Notes: generated by a model from the letters alone, not told the origin. A DNA stretch of 64,000 nucleotides from Burkholderia cenocepacia (GCF_900446215.1 NZ_UAQZ01000015.1:186001-250000), one strand, 5' to 3'. Counted from the stretch's first letter, positions 1 to 9,377 are shown. Program-made: numbers and translations.

Positions 1-118
1 GCTGATCGACAAGCTGGATCGCCAGGTCGTCAAGCACATGGAGCGCCTGCAAACGCACGCGCACGACCCGATCAAGCTTCAGCCGTCGATCGACCAGATC
101 GAGCTGCCGCCGCAATAA
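1..118 (+). CDS. hpf: Ribosome hibernation promoting factor, 3' end only
   Basis: Only the last 38 codons are in the window, entering at its left edge and ending at TAA 116-118. The tail reads as the end of a ribosome-associated S30AE/HPF protein, the factor that inactivates ribosomes in stationary phase. The call rests mostly on context: in Burkholderia this gene sits between rpoN and ptsN, and ptsN follows here. A strong terminator lies just downstream, so it probably ends a transcript coming from rpoN. The fragment alone would be too short to identify. Confidence 0.7.
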   Translation, partial: LIDKLDRQVVKHMERLQTHAHDPIKLQPSIDQIELPPQ

Positions 119-137
119 CCGTCACCGCAACACGCAC

Positions 138-166
138 GCCGCCCGGTTCGCCGGGCGTTTTTTTTG
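138..166 (+). terminator. Rho-independent terminator after hpf
   Basis: A six-bp GC stem (141-146 with 151-156) closes a TTCG tetraloop and is followed by G and eight T. It separates hpf from ptsN, which then needs its own promoter. Confidence 0.85.
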
Positions 167-203
167 TGACTCCGCGCGAAGGTGCAACCGGTCCGTCCGT
201 GCT

Positions 204-232
204 GCGCCACGCACGCGGCTGTGCTCTATAAT
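204..232 (+). promoter_or_regulatory. Candidate ptsN promoter
   Basis: A perfect TATAAT -10 box lies at 227-232, about 140 bp upstream of the ptsN ATG and just after the hpf terminator. No good -35 hexamer is visible at 16-18 bp spacing, so the promoter is supported by the -10 box and its position only. Confidence 0.45.
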
Positions 233-370
233 GTTCCGGTTATCGCCGGGGGGCGTTGGATGCGGTAGCTGCGCTGCAGGTTGCCGATGCCACATGCCTT
301 GATATCGCCGAACATGGAAAATCAGTCCGCCGCCGCAAGGAGACCCCAGGCCGCCCAATCGCCTGCCAAC

Positions 371-826
371 ATGAATCGCCTAGCCAAAATCCTGCCCATA
401 GAGAACGTCGTCATCGACCTCTCCGTCACCAGCAAGAAACGCGTCTTCGAACAAGCCGGGCTGATGTTCGAGAATCAGAACGGCATCGCCCGCAGCACCG
501 TCACGGACAACCTGTTCGCGCGCTAGCGCCTCGGTTCGACCGGGCTCGGCGAAGGTGTCGCGATTCCGCACGGCCGCATCAAGGGCCTCAAGCACCCGCT
601 CGCCGCGTTCGTCCGCCTCGCCGATGCGATCCCGTTCGAAGCGCCCGACGGCCAGCCGGTCGGCCTCCTGATCTTCCTGCTCGTTCCCGAGCAAGCCACC
701 CAGCAGCACCTCGAGATCCTGTCGGAAATCGCGCAACTGCTGTCCGATCGCGACGCCCGCGAGCGTCTGCACAACGAAACGGATATCGCCGAGTTGCATC
801 GCCTGCTCACTCAGTGGCAACCTTGA
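371..826 (+). pseudogene. ptsN: ptsN (EIIA-Ntr) interrupted by an in-frame TAG
   Basis: The reading frame from ATG 371 encodes the start of the nitrogen PTS EIIA protein (MNRLAKILPIENVV...). It stops at TAG 524-526, codon 52. The same frame stays open for another 99 codons to TGA 824-826 and encodes the rest of the protein, including the phosphorylation-site motif GVAIPHGR with His67. No frameshift is needed: a single G-to-T change of a GAG (Glu) codon would explain it, and homologues as I remember them have Glu here. The truncated 51-residue product lacks the active histidine, and no in-frame ATG or GTG is seen close after the stop. EIIA-Ntr normally passes regulatory phosphate and adjusts potassium transport and stress responses. 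An upstream in-frame ATG (314) could give a longer N-terminus. Confidence 0.88.
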
Positions 827-955
827 GTTGTTCCGGGCGGAATATTTCCCCGTACGAGGCGGCCCACGCCGCCGTCCAGGGCCGCCCGGCGCCGGCCCGG
901 CATGGCGACGTCCGTCGCCGCGCGCCCGCACCGGCCCATTGGAGTGACGAGAGTC

Positions 956-1924
956 ATGGATACGTCCAGCATCAACGCCCAGAGCATCTTCGACGACAAC
1001 GCAGCCACGCTGAAACTGAGCTGGCTGACGGGGCATGAAGGCTGGGAACGCGGCTTTTCGGCCGACACGGTCGGCAACGCCACGTCGAGCGCCGACCTCG
1101 TCGGCCACCTGAACCTGATCCACCCGAACCGGATCCAGGTGCTCGGCGAAGCCGAAATCGACTACTACCAGCGCCAGACCGACGAAGACCGCTCGCGCCA
1201 CATGGCCGAGCTGATCGCGCTCGAACCGCCGTTCCTCGTCGTCGCCGGCGGCGCCGCGGCGCCGCCCGAACTGGTGCTGCGCTGCACGCGCTCGTCCACT
1301 CCGTTGTTCACGACGCCGATGTCGGCCGCCGCGGTGATCGACAGCCTGCGGCTCTACATGTCGCGCATCCTCGCGCCGCGCGCGACGCTGCACGGCGTGT
1401 TCCTCGACATCCTCGGGATGGGCGTGCTGCTGACCGGCGATTCGGGCCTCGGCAAGAGCGAGCTCGGCCTCGAGCTGATCAGCCGCGGCCACGGCCTCGT
1501 CGCCGACGACGCGGTCGATTTCGTCCGTCTTGGCCCCGATTTCGTCGAAGGGCGCTGCCCGCCGTTGCTGCAGAACCTGCTCGAAGTGCGCGGCCTCGGC
1601 CTGCTCGACATCAAGACGATCTTCGGCGAAACCGCCGTGCGGCGGAAAATGAAGCTGAAGCTGATCGTTCAGCTCGTGCGGCGCCCCGACGGCGAATTCC
1701 AGCGCCTGCCGCTCGAAAGCCAGACCGTCGACGTGCTCGGCTTGCCGATCAGCAAGGTCACGATCCAGGTCGCGGCCGGCCGCAACCTCGCGGTGCTCGT
1801 CGAGGCGGCCGTCCGGAACACGATCCTGCAGTTGCGCGGAATCGACACGTTGCGCGATTTCATGGATCGGCAACGACTCGCGATGCAAGATCCCGACAGT
1901 CAGTTCCCCGGCAAACTCGTGTAA
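956..1924 (+). CDS. hprK: HPr kinase/phosphorylase
   Basis: The 322-residue protein matches the usual length. HprK phosphorylates the seryl site of HPr and also removes the phosphate, tuning PTS signalling in the cytoplasm. A P-loop [11 protein letters not shown] is near residues 160-170, followed by the [11 protein letters not shown] motif and the [16 protein letters not shown] signature of the family. I chose ATG 956, preceded by GGAG at 941, over an upstream in-frame ATG because the protein then begins at the conserved N-terminus. It lies 129 bp after the broken ptsN and before rapZ, the standard proteobacterial PTS-Ntr order, so its partner pathway may be incomplete here. Confidence 0.93.
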   Translation: MDTSSINAQSIFDDNAATLKLSWLTGHEGWERGFSADTVGNATSSADLVGHLNLIHPNRIQVLGEAEIDYYQRQTDEDRSRHMAELIALEPPFLVVAGGAAAPPELVLRCTRSSTPLFTTPMSAAAVIDSLRLYMSRILAPRATLHGVFLDILGMGVLLTGDSGLGKSELGLELISRGHGLVADDAVDFVRLGPDFVEGRCPPLLQNLLEVRGLGLLDIKTIFGETAVRRKMKLKLIVQLVRRPDGEFQRLPLESQTVDVLGLPISKVTIQVAAGRNLAVLVEAAVRNTILQLRGIDTLRDFMDRQRLAMQDPDSQFPGKLV

Positions 1925-1998
1925 CCCGCACGCGCCGGCCGCGCAACGCCGACGCGTCGAGCCGGTGCTATGATGAAATGTCAGGATTCTCCGTTCCC

Positions 1999-2907
1999 AT
2001 GCGCATCGTCCTCATCACCGGCATCTCCGGCTCAGGCAAGTCCGTCGCGCTGAACGCGCTCGAAGACGCAGGCTATTACTGCGTCGACAACCTGCCGCCG
2101 CACGTGCTCCCCGAACTCGCCCGCTACCTTGCCCAGGACGGCCAGCGCCGGCTTGCGGTCGCGATCGACGCGCGCTCGAGCGCGTCGCTCGACGAGATGC
2201 CCGGCCTGATCCGCGAGCTGTCCCGCGAACACGACGTGCGCGTGCTGTTCCTCAACGCGAGCACCCAGGCGCTGATCCAGCGCTTCTCCGAAACGCGCCG
2301 CCGCCATCCGCTGTCCGGCTCGCTGTCGCACGATGCGGATGTCGGCCTGCTGTCGTCGCTCGAGGAAGCGATCGAGCGCGAGCGCGAACTCGTCGCGCCG
2401 CTCGCCGAATTCGGCCACCAGATCGATACCAGCACGCTGCGCGCGAACGCGCTGCGCACCTGGGTCAAGCGCTTCATCGAGCAGAAGAACAACGATCTGA
2501 TGGTGATGTTCGAATCGTTCGGCTTCAAGCGCGGCGTGCCGCTCGACGCCGACCTGATGTTCGACGTGCGCGCGCTGCCGAATCCGTACTACGACCACCA
2601 GTTGCGCCCGCTCACCGGGCTCGACCAGCCGGTCATCGCCTTTCTCGACGCACTGCCGATCGTCCATCAGATGATCGACGACATCCATGCGTTCCTGATG
2701 AAATGGCTGCCGCACTTCCGCGATGACAACCGCAGCTACCTGACCGTCGCCATCGGCTGCACGGGCGGCCAGCATCGCTCGGTGTTCATCGCGGAAACGC
2801 TCGCCGCGCGCCTGGCGCGCGAGGCGAACGTGATCGTGCGGCATCGTGACGCGCCAGTGGATGTCGACGCGTCGTCGCGGCTCGTCTCCGAGGTCGACCG
2901 ACCCTAG
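1999..2907 (+). CDS. rapZ: RNase adapter protein RapZ (P-loop nucleotide-binding)
   Basis: The 302-residue cytoplasmic protein has a Walker A motif GISGSGKS at residues 8-15. Its C-terminal domain carries the [10 protein letters not shown] motif. RapZ family members bind nucleotides; in enterobacteria the protein hands the sRNA GlmZ to RNase E to control glucosamine-6-phosphate synthesis. Whether Burkholderia has the same RNA target is not known from this sequence. I used ATG 1999, where the conserved MRIVLITG begins, not the in-frame ATG 1978. It closes the ptsN-hprK-rapZ block. Confidence 0.92.
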   Translation: MRIVLITGISGSGKSVALNALEDAGYYCVDNLPPHVLPELARYLAQDGQRRLAVAIDARSSASLDEMPGLIRELSREHDVRVLFLNASTQALIQRFSETRRRHPLSGSLSHDADVGLLSSLEEAIERERELVAPLAEFGHQIDTSTLRANALRTWVKRFIEQKNNDLMVMFESFGFKRGVPLDADLMFDVRALPNPYYDHQLRPLTGLDQPVIAFLDALPIVHQMIDDIHAFLMKWLPHFRDDNRSYLTVAIGCTGGQHRSVFIAETLAARLAREANVIVRHRDAPVDVDASSRLVSEVDRP

Positions 2908-2933
2908 CGACACCCGCCCAACGCCCGCGCGCC

Positions 2934-3569
2934 ATGTCCTCCCTATCGACCACCCTGATCGACCTGCCGTTGTTTCCGCTGCACACGGTGCTGTTTCCCG
3001 GAGGCCTGCTCCCGCTCAAGGTGTTCGAGGCGCGCTATCTCGACATGTCCCGCACGTGCCTGCGCGACGACGCCCCGTTCGGCGTGTGCCTGCTCAAGAG
3101 CGGACCCGAAGTCGCGCAGGACGGCGCGGTGTCGGTGCCCGAAACCATCGGCTGCATGGCGCGCATCACCGAGTGCGATACCGGCGAATTCGGGATGCTG
3201 TATCTGCAGGCGATCGGCACGCAGCGTTTCGAGCTGCTGTCGTATCGCGTCGAAGGCAACGGGCTGCTGGTCGGCATCGCGGAGCCGCTGCCCGACGACA
3301 TCCCGCTCGAAGGCGAACAGGCGCTCGCGCAGTTCGGTTCGTGCGCCGAGGTGCTCGAGCGCATCATCGACGCGTTGAAGAAATCCGATCCGGAAAAAAT
3401 GCCGTTCGGCGAACCGTTCCGCCTCGACGATCCGAGCTGGGTATCGAACCGCCTCGCGGAATTGCTGCCGCTCGACCTGCGCGCGCGACAGAAGCTGATG
3501 GAGTTTCCGGACGTCGGTGCGCGCATCGACGCCGTACACCACGTGCTCGACCGGCACGGCTGGCTATAA
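2934..3569 (+). CDS. Lon N-terminal substrate-binding domain protein (no protease)
   Basis: The 211-residue protein consists of the Lon N-terminal (LAN/PUA-like) fold alone: LPLFPLHTVLFPGG and LKVFEARYLDM near the N-terminus are its hallmark. There is no ATPase or protease domain, so it is a stand-alone substrate-binding protein of unknown role; such proteins are common in beta-proteobacteria. It starts 26 bp after rapZ and may share its transcript. It converges on mutY. Confidence 0.85.
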   Translation: MSSLSTTLIDLPLFPLHTVLFPGGLLPLKVFEARYLDMSRTCLRDDAPFGVCLLKSGPEVAQDGAVSVPETIGCMARITECDTGEFGMLYLQAIGTQRFELLSYRVEGNGLLVGIAEPLPDDIPLEGEQALAQFGSCAEVLERIIDALKKSDPEKMPFGEPFRLDDPSWVSNRLAELLPLDLRARQKLMEFPDVGARIDAVHHVLDRHGWL

Positions 3570-3686
3570 GGCCGGCTTGATTATCGCGGCTGATTCGTCG
3601 CGCATCGCACGTCCGAAAGCCTTTCCCACGCGCAGTGGGCCGCCGCCCTGTCGAACGCCGCCCGCGCCGCGCCTTTCCCCGGTTCG

Positions 3687-4793
3687 TTACAGCAGCGGCC
3701 CGCTCAGCGCATCGAGCAGCTTGCGCACGGGCGCCGGCACGCCGTACGCGTCGAGCCGGCTCAGCGGCACCCATGCGGTGTCCGCGTCCCGCGCCTGCGA
3801 CGGCAGGCCGACGCCGTCCGCCAGATCGCTCAGCCGCGGCTCGATCTCGAGCCGGAAATGCGTGAACGTATGCGTGAGCGGCGCGAGCGGCACCGTGCGA
3901 CCGCCACCGAAACCGCGCGCGAGATCCGCGAGCGCGGCATCGCCGTCCGCTTGCGGCAGGCTCCATAGTCCGCCCCAGATGCCGGTCGGCGGCCGGCGCT
4001 CGAGCAGCACGGCGTCGCCATCGCGCAGCACGAGCATCCAGGTCTTGCGCGTCGGCACGGCCTTCTTCGGCCGTGCGGCCGGCAGTTCGCGCTGGCGGCC
4101 GGTCGATTGCGCGACGCAGTCGCCCGCGAACGGACAGCGCGCGCAATCGGGCTTGCCGCGCACGCACAGCGTCGCGCCCAGATCCATCAGCCCCTGCGTA
4201 TACGCGCTCACGTCGGCCGCGTTCGCGGCATCGGGCAGCAGCGATTCGGCGAGCGCCCACATGTCGTTCTCGACACGCTTCTCGCCCGGAAAGCCCTCGA
4301 CGCCGAATACCCGCGCAAGCACGCGCTTCACGTTGCCGTCGAGGATCGTCGCGCGCGCACCGTACGCAAACGACGCGATCGCGGCGGCCGTCGAGCGGCC
4401 GATGCCCGGCAGTTCGGCCAGCGCGTCGGGCGTCGCCGGAAACGCGCCGCCGTGCTCGGCGACGACGACCTGCGCGCAGCGGTGCAGGTTGCGCGCGCGC
4501 GAGTAGTAGCCAAGGCCCGCCCACAGCGCCATCACGTCGTCGCTCGGCGCGGCCGCGAGCGCGGCGACGTCCGGGTAGCGATCGAGAAAGCGCGTGTAAT
4601 ACGGAATGACGGTCGATACCTGCGTCTGCTGCAGCATGATTTCCGACAGCCAGATCCGGTACGGATCGCGGGTGTTCTGCCACGGCAGGTCATGGCGGCC
4701 GTGCGCGCGCTGCCACGCGACGAGACGCGTGGCGAACGTGCGGTGCAGCGGCGTGGCGGGGAACGGAGCGGGGGCGATGCGGGGCGGCTTCAA
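3687..4793 (-). CDS. mutY: A/G-specific adenine glycosylase MutY
   Basis: This 368-residue base-excision repair enzyme removes adenine mispaired with 8-oxoguanine. Seen in the sequence are the helix-hairpin-helix LPGIGRSTAAAI, the catalytic aspartate in ATILDGNVKRV, and the [4Fe-4S] cysteines spaced C-X6-C-X2-C-X5-C (CVRGKPDCARCPFAGDC). A C-terminal NUDIX-like domain recognises the opposite 8-oxoG. It lies 24 bp downstream of mutM on the same strand, putting two enzymes of the GO system in one probable operon. Confidence 0.95.
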   Translation of the reverse strand: MKPPRIAPAPFPATPLHRTFATRLVAWQRAHGRHDLPWQNTRDPYRIWLSEIMLQQTQVSTVIPYYTRFLDRYPDVAALAAAPSDDVMALWAGLGYYSRARNLHRCAQVVVAEHGGAFPATPDALAELPGIGRSTAAAIASFAYGARATILDGNVKRVLARVFGVEGFPGEKRVENDMWALAESLLPDAANAADVSAYTQGLMDLGATLCVRGKPDCARCPFAGDCVAQSTGRQRELPAARPKKAVPTRKTWMLVLRDGDAVLLERRPPTGIWGGLWSLPQADGDAALADLARGFGGGRTVPLAPLTHTFTHFRLEIEPRLSDLADGVGLPSQARDADTAWVPLSRLDAYGVPAPVRKLLDALSGPLL

Positions 4794-4817
4794 GTTATCG
4801 AATTGTGGAAAAGGGTT

Positions 4818-5645
4818 TCAACGCTGGCACGTCGGGCAGTAATAGGTCGACCGCTGGCCCTGCACGATCTGGCGAATCGGCGTGCCACATACGCGGCACG
4901 GCTGGCCGGCGCGATCGTAGACGAAACAGTCGAGCTGGAAGTAGCCGCTTTCGCCGTTGCTGCCGACGAAATCGCGCAATGTACTGCCGCCGCGCTCGAT
5001 CGCGTCCGCGAGCGTCGCGCGCACCGCGTCGGCCAGCCGCTCGTAGCGCGGCAGCGAAACCTTGCCGGCAGCCGTCGTCGGCCGGATGCCGGCGCGAAAC
5101 AGGCTCTCCGACGCGTAGATGTTGCCGACGCCGACGACCATGTCGCCCGCGAGCAGCGCCTGCTTGACCGACACCGTGCGGCCCCGCGTGCGCGCATGCA
5201 GCAGCGCGCCGGTGAACGCCGGCGAAAACGGCTCGACGCCGAGGCTCGCGAGGAGCGGATGCGCATGCACGTCGCCGGCTTCGCGCGGGTGCCACAGCAC
5301 GGCGCCGAAGCGGCGCGGATCGCGGAACCGCAGCACGAATTCGTCGAAGATCCAGTCGATGTGGTCGTGCTTCGCGGCGACCGGCACGCCGGCCGCGGGC
5401 AGCACGCGCAGCGTGCCCGTCATCCCGAGGTGGACGATGAACCAGCCCGCATCGACCTCGAACAGCAGATATTTGCCGCGGCGCTCGACGGCGAGCACCT
5501 CGCGCGCGCGCAACTGCTCGGCGAGCCCCGCCGGCACGGGCCAGCGCAGCATCGCGGTACGGACGTCGACACGCTCGACGCGGCGGCCCGCGACAAAGGG
5601 CTCGATGCCCCGGCGCGTGACTTCGACTTCTGGCAACTCTGGCAT
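4818..5645 (-). CDS. mutM: Formamidopyrimidine-DNA glycosylase MutM (Fpg)
   Basis: The 275-residue enzyme excises 8-oxoguanine and formamidopyrimidines. The mature N-terminus PELPEVE carries the catalytic Pro and Glu, which fixes the start at 5645; a longer in-frame ORF upstream would bury this N-terminus and block activity. The C-terminus holds a four-cysteine zinc finger (CRVCG ... CPTCQ). It is transcribed toward mutY, 24 bp away. Its 5' region contains an 18-bp palindrome and a long inverted repeat. Confidence 0.96.
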   Translation of the reverse strand: MPELPEVEVTRRGIEPFVAGRRVERVDVRTAMLRWPVPAGLAEQLRAREVLAVERRGKYLLFEVDAGWFIVHLGMTGTLRVLPAAGVPVAAKHDHIDWIFDEFVLRFRDPRRFGAVLWHPREAGDVHAHPLLASLGVEPFSPAFTGALLHARTRGRTVSVKQALLAGDMVVGVGNIYASESLFRAGIRPTTAAGKVSLPRYERLADAVRATLADAIERGGSTLRDFVGSNGESGYFQLDCFVYDRAGQPCRVCGTPIRQIVQGQRSTYYCPTCQR

Positions 5646-5701
5646 GTTTTGCGGGTCTGAGGCTACGGTCTGCTTACAGAAAGAATGCGCATGCGGCGCC
5701 A

Positions 5702-5719
5702 CGAGAACGGCCGTTCTCG
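5702..5719. repeat. 18-bp perfect palindrome upstream of mutM
   Basis: CGAGAACGGCCGTTCTCG is its own reverse complement and lies 57 bp upstream of the mutM ATG. It could be a dimeric regulator operator or a hairpin in the mutM leader. I do not recognise a specific regulator. Confidence 0.6.
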
Positions 5720-5742
5720 CGACGACCCCGAATTAAACACGG

Positions 5743-5798
5743 GAATGCCCGAAATCGCCCGGCCTGGCAGCACGCGAGGCGGGCGATTTCGGGCATTC
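5743..5798. repeat. 19-bp perfect inverted repeat with 18-nt loop
   Basis: Arms 5743-5761 and 5780-5798 are exact reverse complements, separated by 18 nt. It sits between the divergent mutM and TPR genes, where no terminator is needed, and has no T-tract on either side. It is therefore unlikely to be a simple terminator. Confidence 0.75.
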
Positions 5799-5892
5799 GC
5801 ATGTGGGTTCCACAGGTAAACGGACCCTATCACGATCGTGCGTGTATTGTAGCGAGCGCGTTACAATCGGTTGAAACATCGAACGGATTTCC

Positions 5893-7716
5893 ATGACCCT
5901 GCCCTCGAAGCTGCTTCAGAAGCGCCCCGCCGCCGTGCGCGGCGCGCGCGCCTTCCCGGTCCGCCGTGCACTCGGTGCCGCGCTGTTTGCCGCCTGGACC
6001 CTCACCGCCTTTCCGGCCCACGCGCAGGATCCGGCCTCGGACGACGCGGAGCCGCAGGGTGCGTTCGAGCATGTGATGCCGGACGAGCAGAAAAATCTCC
6101 CCGCTGTGCCGCTGACGAGCCAGATCGTCTATCAGGTGCTCGCCGCCGAGGTCGCGCTTCAGCGCAACCAGCCGGCGCCGGCCTACCAGACCTACCTCGC
6201 GCTGGCCCGCGACACGCGCGACCCGCGCATGGCGCAGCGCGCGACCGAAATCGCGCTCGGCGCGCAGAGCCCGGCCGACGCGCTGTCCGCCGCGAATCTG
6301 TGGCGCCAGTACGCACCGGATTCGAACCGGGCATCGCAGGTCGACGCCGCGCTGCTGGTGCTCGCCGGCAAGCCGGCCGATGCGCAGCCGATGCTCGCGC
6401 GCGAGCTGGCCCGCGCGACCGGCGACACGCGCGGTCCGGCGATCCTCGCACTGCAGGCGCTGCTGGTACGCGGCCCCGACCGCGTCGGCGGCCTCGCGGT
6501 GCTGAAGGACATGCTGAAGAACGACATGAATCGCCCCGAGGCGCAGCTCGCGATCGCGCGGCAGCAGCTCGCGGTCGACGACAAGGACGGCGCCGCGCAA
6601 TCGCTGAAGCAGGCGCTGCAGATCCGCCCCGACTACCTGCCGGCGGCGCTGATGCTGTCGCAGATGGGGCCGGCGGAACGCGCGGCGGGCATCGCGTCGT
6701 TCGAGAAATATGTTCAGCAGAATCCGAAGTCCCGCGACGCGCGGCTCGCACTGTCGCAGCTCTATCTCGCCGACGACCGCCTCGATGACGCGCAGAAGCA
6801 GTTCGAGACGATGCGCAAGCTCGACTCGAAGGATCCGACGCCGCTGATGGCGCTCGCGCTGATCAAGATCCAGCAGAAGAAACTCGACGAGGCGACCGGC
6901 TACCTGAAGCAGTACGTCCAGCTCGGCGACAAGCAGCCGAACCTCGACGTCGGCCAAGGCTACATCTACCTCGCGCAGATCGCGATCGACCAGAACAACG
7001 ACGCGCAGGCGTCGCAATGGCTCGACAAGGTCGACCAGACGAGCCAGCACTACCTGCCCGCGCAGATCACGCGCGCACAGCTGCTGCAGAAACAGGGCAA
7101 GACCGACGAGGCGCGCAAGGTGCTCGACAACCTGCCGATCACGGATCCGCGCGACGCGGCCGTGGTGGCGCGCACCGATGCGTCGATCCTGTTCACCGCG
7201 AAGCGCTATCCGGAAGCGGAGGCGCGGCTCGGGCAGGCCGTCCAGGACTTCCCGGACGATCCCGACCTGCGCTACGACTACGCGATGGCGGCCGAAAAGA
7301 CCGGCCACTACGCGACGATGGAAAAGCAGTTGCGCGAACTGATCCGCACGCAGCCCGACAACCCGCAGGCCTACAACGCGCTCGGCTATTCGCTCGCCGA
7401 TCGCAACCAGCGCCTGCCCGAGGCCAGCAAGCTGATCGACAAGGCGATGGCGCTCGCGCCGAACGACGCGTACATCATGGACAGCCTCGGCTGGGTGAAG
7501 TACCGGATGGGCGACACGGCCGGCGCGACGAAAGTGCTGCAACGCGCGTACGAATTGCAGCCGAACGCCGAAATCGGCGCGCATCTCGGCGAAGTGCTGT
7601 GGAAGAGCGGCGCGCAGGACGACGCGCGCAACGCGTGGCGCGCCGCGCAGAAGCTCGAGCCCGACAATGAAACGCTCGTGCAGACGCTGAAACGCCTGCA
7701 GATCAACGGCCTCTGA
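5893..7716 (+). CDS. Exported tetratricopeptide repeat protein
   Basis: The 607-residue protein begins with a long signal peptide (basic start, hydrophobic core, FPAHAQ cleavage region near residue 45). Many TPR-type helical pairs fill the rest; late ones read LGYSLADRNQRLPEAS and LGWVKYRMGDTAGATKVL. TPR arrays bind proteins, so a periplasmic or outer-membrane-associated assembly role is likely; the exact function is unknown. The ATG of lolB overlaps its TGA, implying translational coupling with lipoprotein localisation. A -10-like TACAAT at 5862-5867 lies just upstream. Confidence 0.85.
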   Translation: MTLPSKLLQKRPAAVRGARAFPVRRALGAALFAAWTLTAFPAHAQDPASDDAEPQGAFEHVMPDEQKNLPAVPLTSQIVYQVLAAEVALQRNQPAPAYQTYLALARDTRDPRMAQRATEIALGAQSPADALSAANLWRQYAPDSNRASQVDAALLVLAGKPADAQPMLARELARATGDTRGPAILALQALLVRGPDRVGGLAVLKDMLKNDMNRPEAQLAIARQQLAVDDKDGAAQSLKQALQIRPDYLPAALMLSQMGPAERAAGIASFEKYVQQNPKSRDARLALSQLYLADDRLDDAQKQFETMRKLDSKDPTPLMALALIKIQQKKLDEATGYLKQYVQLGDKQPNLDVGQGYIYLAQIAIDQNNDAQASQWLDKVDQTSQHYLPAQITRAQLLQKQGKTDEARKVLDNLPITDPRDAAVVARTDASILFTAKRYPEAEARLGQAVQDFPDDPDLRYDYAMAAEKTGHYATMEKQLRELIRTQPDNPQAYNALGYSLADRNQRLPEASKLIDKAMALAPNDAYIMDSLGWVKYRMGDTAGATKVLQRAYELQPNAEIGAHLGEVLWKSGAQDDARNAWRAAQKLEPDNETLVQTLKRLQINGL

Positions 7717-8336
7717 TGCGGATGTTCCCGATGTTTTCCCTGTCCTTCCGCACGCAGCGCACGCTGGCCGCGGCCGGCGCGGCGCTCGCGCTCGCCGGCT
7801 GCGCGAGCACGCCGCCGCCGGCCGGCACGTCGACGGGCGCCGCACTGCAGACGGCCGCGACGCATGCGTACCATGGCCGCTTCGCGGTGCGGTACGACGA
7901 TCGGCTCGGCAACCCGCAGAACGTGTACGGCAACTTCGACTGGCAGGAGCACGGCGACGACGTGTCGCTCGAGCTGCGCAGCCCGCTCGGCCAGACGCTC
8001 GCGGTCGTGAAATCGACGCCGCGCGCGGCGTCGCTCGAATTGCCGAACCGTCCGACCCAATATGCGCCCGACGTCGGCGACCTGATGCAGAAAACGCTCG
8101 GCTTCGAGCTGCCGCTCGCGGGCCTGCGCTACTGGCTGCTGCCGACCGTTGCCCCCGCGACGCCGGCGGAAACCGTGCGCGACCCGGCCGACGGCACGCG
8201 CGTCAAGCAGATCCGTCAGGACGGCTGGACGATCGACTACCTTGCCTACGCGGATGCCCCGGCCACGGGCGTCAAACGCGTCAACCTCGTGCGCGCGACG
8301 CCGCCGCTCGACATCAAGCTCGTGCTCGATCAGTGA
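7716..8336 (+). CDS. lolB: Outer-membrane lipoprotein LolB
   Basis: The 206-residue protein receives lipoproteins from the periplasmic carrier LolA and inserts them in the outer membrane. The N-terminal signal ends in a lipobox ALALAGC, so it is itself lipid-anchored. The body (YHGRFAVRYDD, VYGNFDWQEHGDDVSLELRSPLGQ) fits the LolB fold. It overlaps the TPR gene (TGATG) and is followed 27 bp later by ispE, the usual lolB-ispE order in proteobacteria. A second ATG at 7731 is possible. Confidence 0.92.
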   Translation: MRMFPMFSLSFRTQRTLAAAGAALALAGCASTPPPAGTSTGAALQTAATHAYHGRFAVRYDDRLGNPQNVYGNFDWQEHGDDVSLELRSPLGQTLAVVKSTPRAASLELPNRPTQYAPDVGDLMQKTLGFELPLAGLRYWLLPTVAPATPAETVRDPADGTRVKQIRQDGWTIDYLAYADAPATGVKRVNLVRATPPLDIKLVLDQ

Positions 8337-8363
8337 GCACGCGCGCCTAGCCCCGATACCCGC

Positions 8364-9245
8364 ATGACCGATTCGACCCGCTCGCTGCGCAACTGTCTGG
8401 CGCCCGCGAAACTCAACCTGTTCCTGCACATCACCGGCCGTCGTCCGAACGGCTATCACGATCTGCAGAGCGTATTCCAGCTGCTGAACTGGGGCGACAC
8501 GCTGCACTTCACGCTGCGCGACGACGGCCGCGTCGCACGCGTCACCGACGTGCCCGGCGTGCCCGAGGAAAGCGACCTCGTCGTGCGCGCGGCCAACCTG
8601 CTGAAAACGCATACGGGCACCGCGCACGGCGTCGACATCGAGATCGACAAGATCCTGCCGATGGGCGCCGGCCTCGGCGGCGGCAGCTCCGACGCGGCGA
8701 CGACGCTGCTCGCGCTGAACCGCCTGTGGCAACTCGATTTGCCGCGCGCCGAACTTCAATCGCTCGCGGTCAAACTCGGCGCCGACGTGCCGTTTTTTAT
8801 TTTTGGAAAAAATGCGTTCGCAGAGGGTATCGGAGAAGAATTAGCTGAGGTACAATTGCCGACTCGCTGGTTCTTGGTTGTGACGCCACGCGTTCATGTC
8901 CCGACCGCTGAAATATTTTCAGATGAGTTGTTGACAAGAGATACGAAGCCCGTCACAATTGCTGACTTTCTTGCACAGCAAACCAGCGATGCGGGATGGC
9001 CAGATAGCTTCGGCCGGAACGATATGCAGGAAGTTGTAACAAGGAAGTACGCGGAAGTTGCGCAGGTGGTCAAATGGTTGTATGATGTGACCCCCGCGAG
9101 GATGACCGGCTCCGGAGCAAGCGTGTTTGCAGCGTTTCACAGCAAGCACGAGGCAGAAGCGGCGAAAGCCAAACTGCCCGCCAGTTGGAATGGCGCAGTT
9201 GCCGAGAGTCTGAACGAGCATCCGCTCTTCACTTTCGCGTCATGA
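8364..9245 (+). CDS. ispE: 4-diphosphocytidyl-2-C-methyl-D-erythritol kinase IspE
   Basis: The 293-residue GHMP kinase phosphorylates CDP-methylerythritol in the non-mevalonate isoprenoid pathway. Visible are the N-terminal [11 protein letters not shown], the ATP-binding [14 protein letters not shown] and the C-terminal [12 protein letters not shown] motif. Base use changes sharply at about 8793. Before it the gene is GC-rich like its neighbours; after it codons such as TTA, AGA, ATA and TTT appear, and two sampled 60-base lines are 48 and 53 per cent GC. The frame and motifs stay intact, so the gene should be functional. Confidence 0.95.
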   Translation: MTDSTRSLRNCLAPAKLNLFLHITGRRPNGYHDLQSVFQLLNWGDTLHFTLRDDGRVARVTDVPGVPEESDLVVRAANLLKTHTGTAHGVDIEIDKILPMGAGLGGGSSDAATTLLALNRLWQLDLPRAELQSLAVKLGADVPFFIFGKNAFAEGIGEELAEVQLPTRWFLVVTPRVHVPTAEIFSDELLTRDTKPVTIADFLAQQTSDAGWPDSFGRNDMQEVVTRKYAEVAQVVKWLYDVTPARMTGSGASVFAAFHSKHEAEAAKAKLPASWNGAVAESLNEHPLFTFAS

Positions 9246-9300
9246 AGTTTTACTTTGCCGAACGGCCTACACGAGTTCGGTGAAGTTATCAGTTAAGTGT

Positions 9301-9377
9301 AGGGGAGTCGCCAAGTTGGTCAAGGCACCGGATTTTGATTCCGGCATGCGAGGGTTCGAGTCCTTCCTCCCCTGCCA
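9301..9377 (+). tRNA. tRNA-Gln (anticodon TTG)
   Basis: The acceptor arms AGGGGAG and CTCCCCT pair fully. The anticodon stem CCGGA/TCCGG encloses the loop TTTTGAT, giving anticodon TTG. The T-arm has GGTTCGAGTCC, and CCA is encoded after a G discriminator. It lies between ispE and prs on the same strand. Confidence 0.97.

Noticed and set aside
4107-5660. 517-codon plus-strand ORF opposite mutY and mutM
   Set aside because: Runs antisense to two conserved genes and shows no homology.
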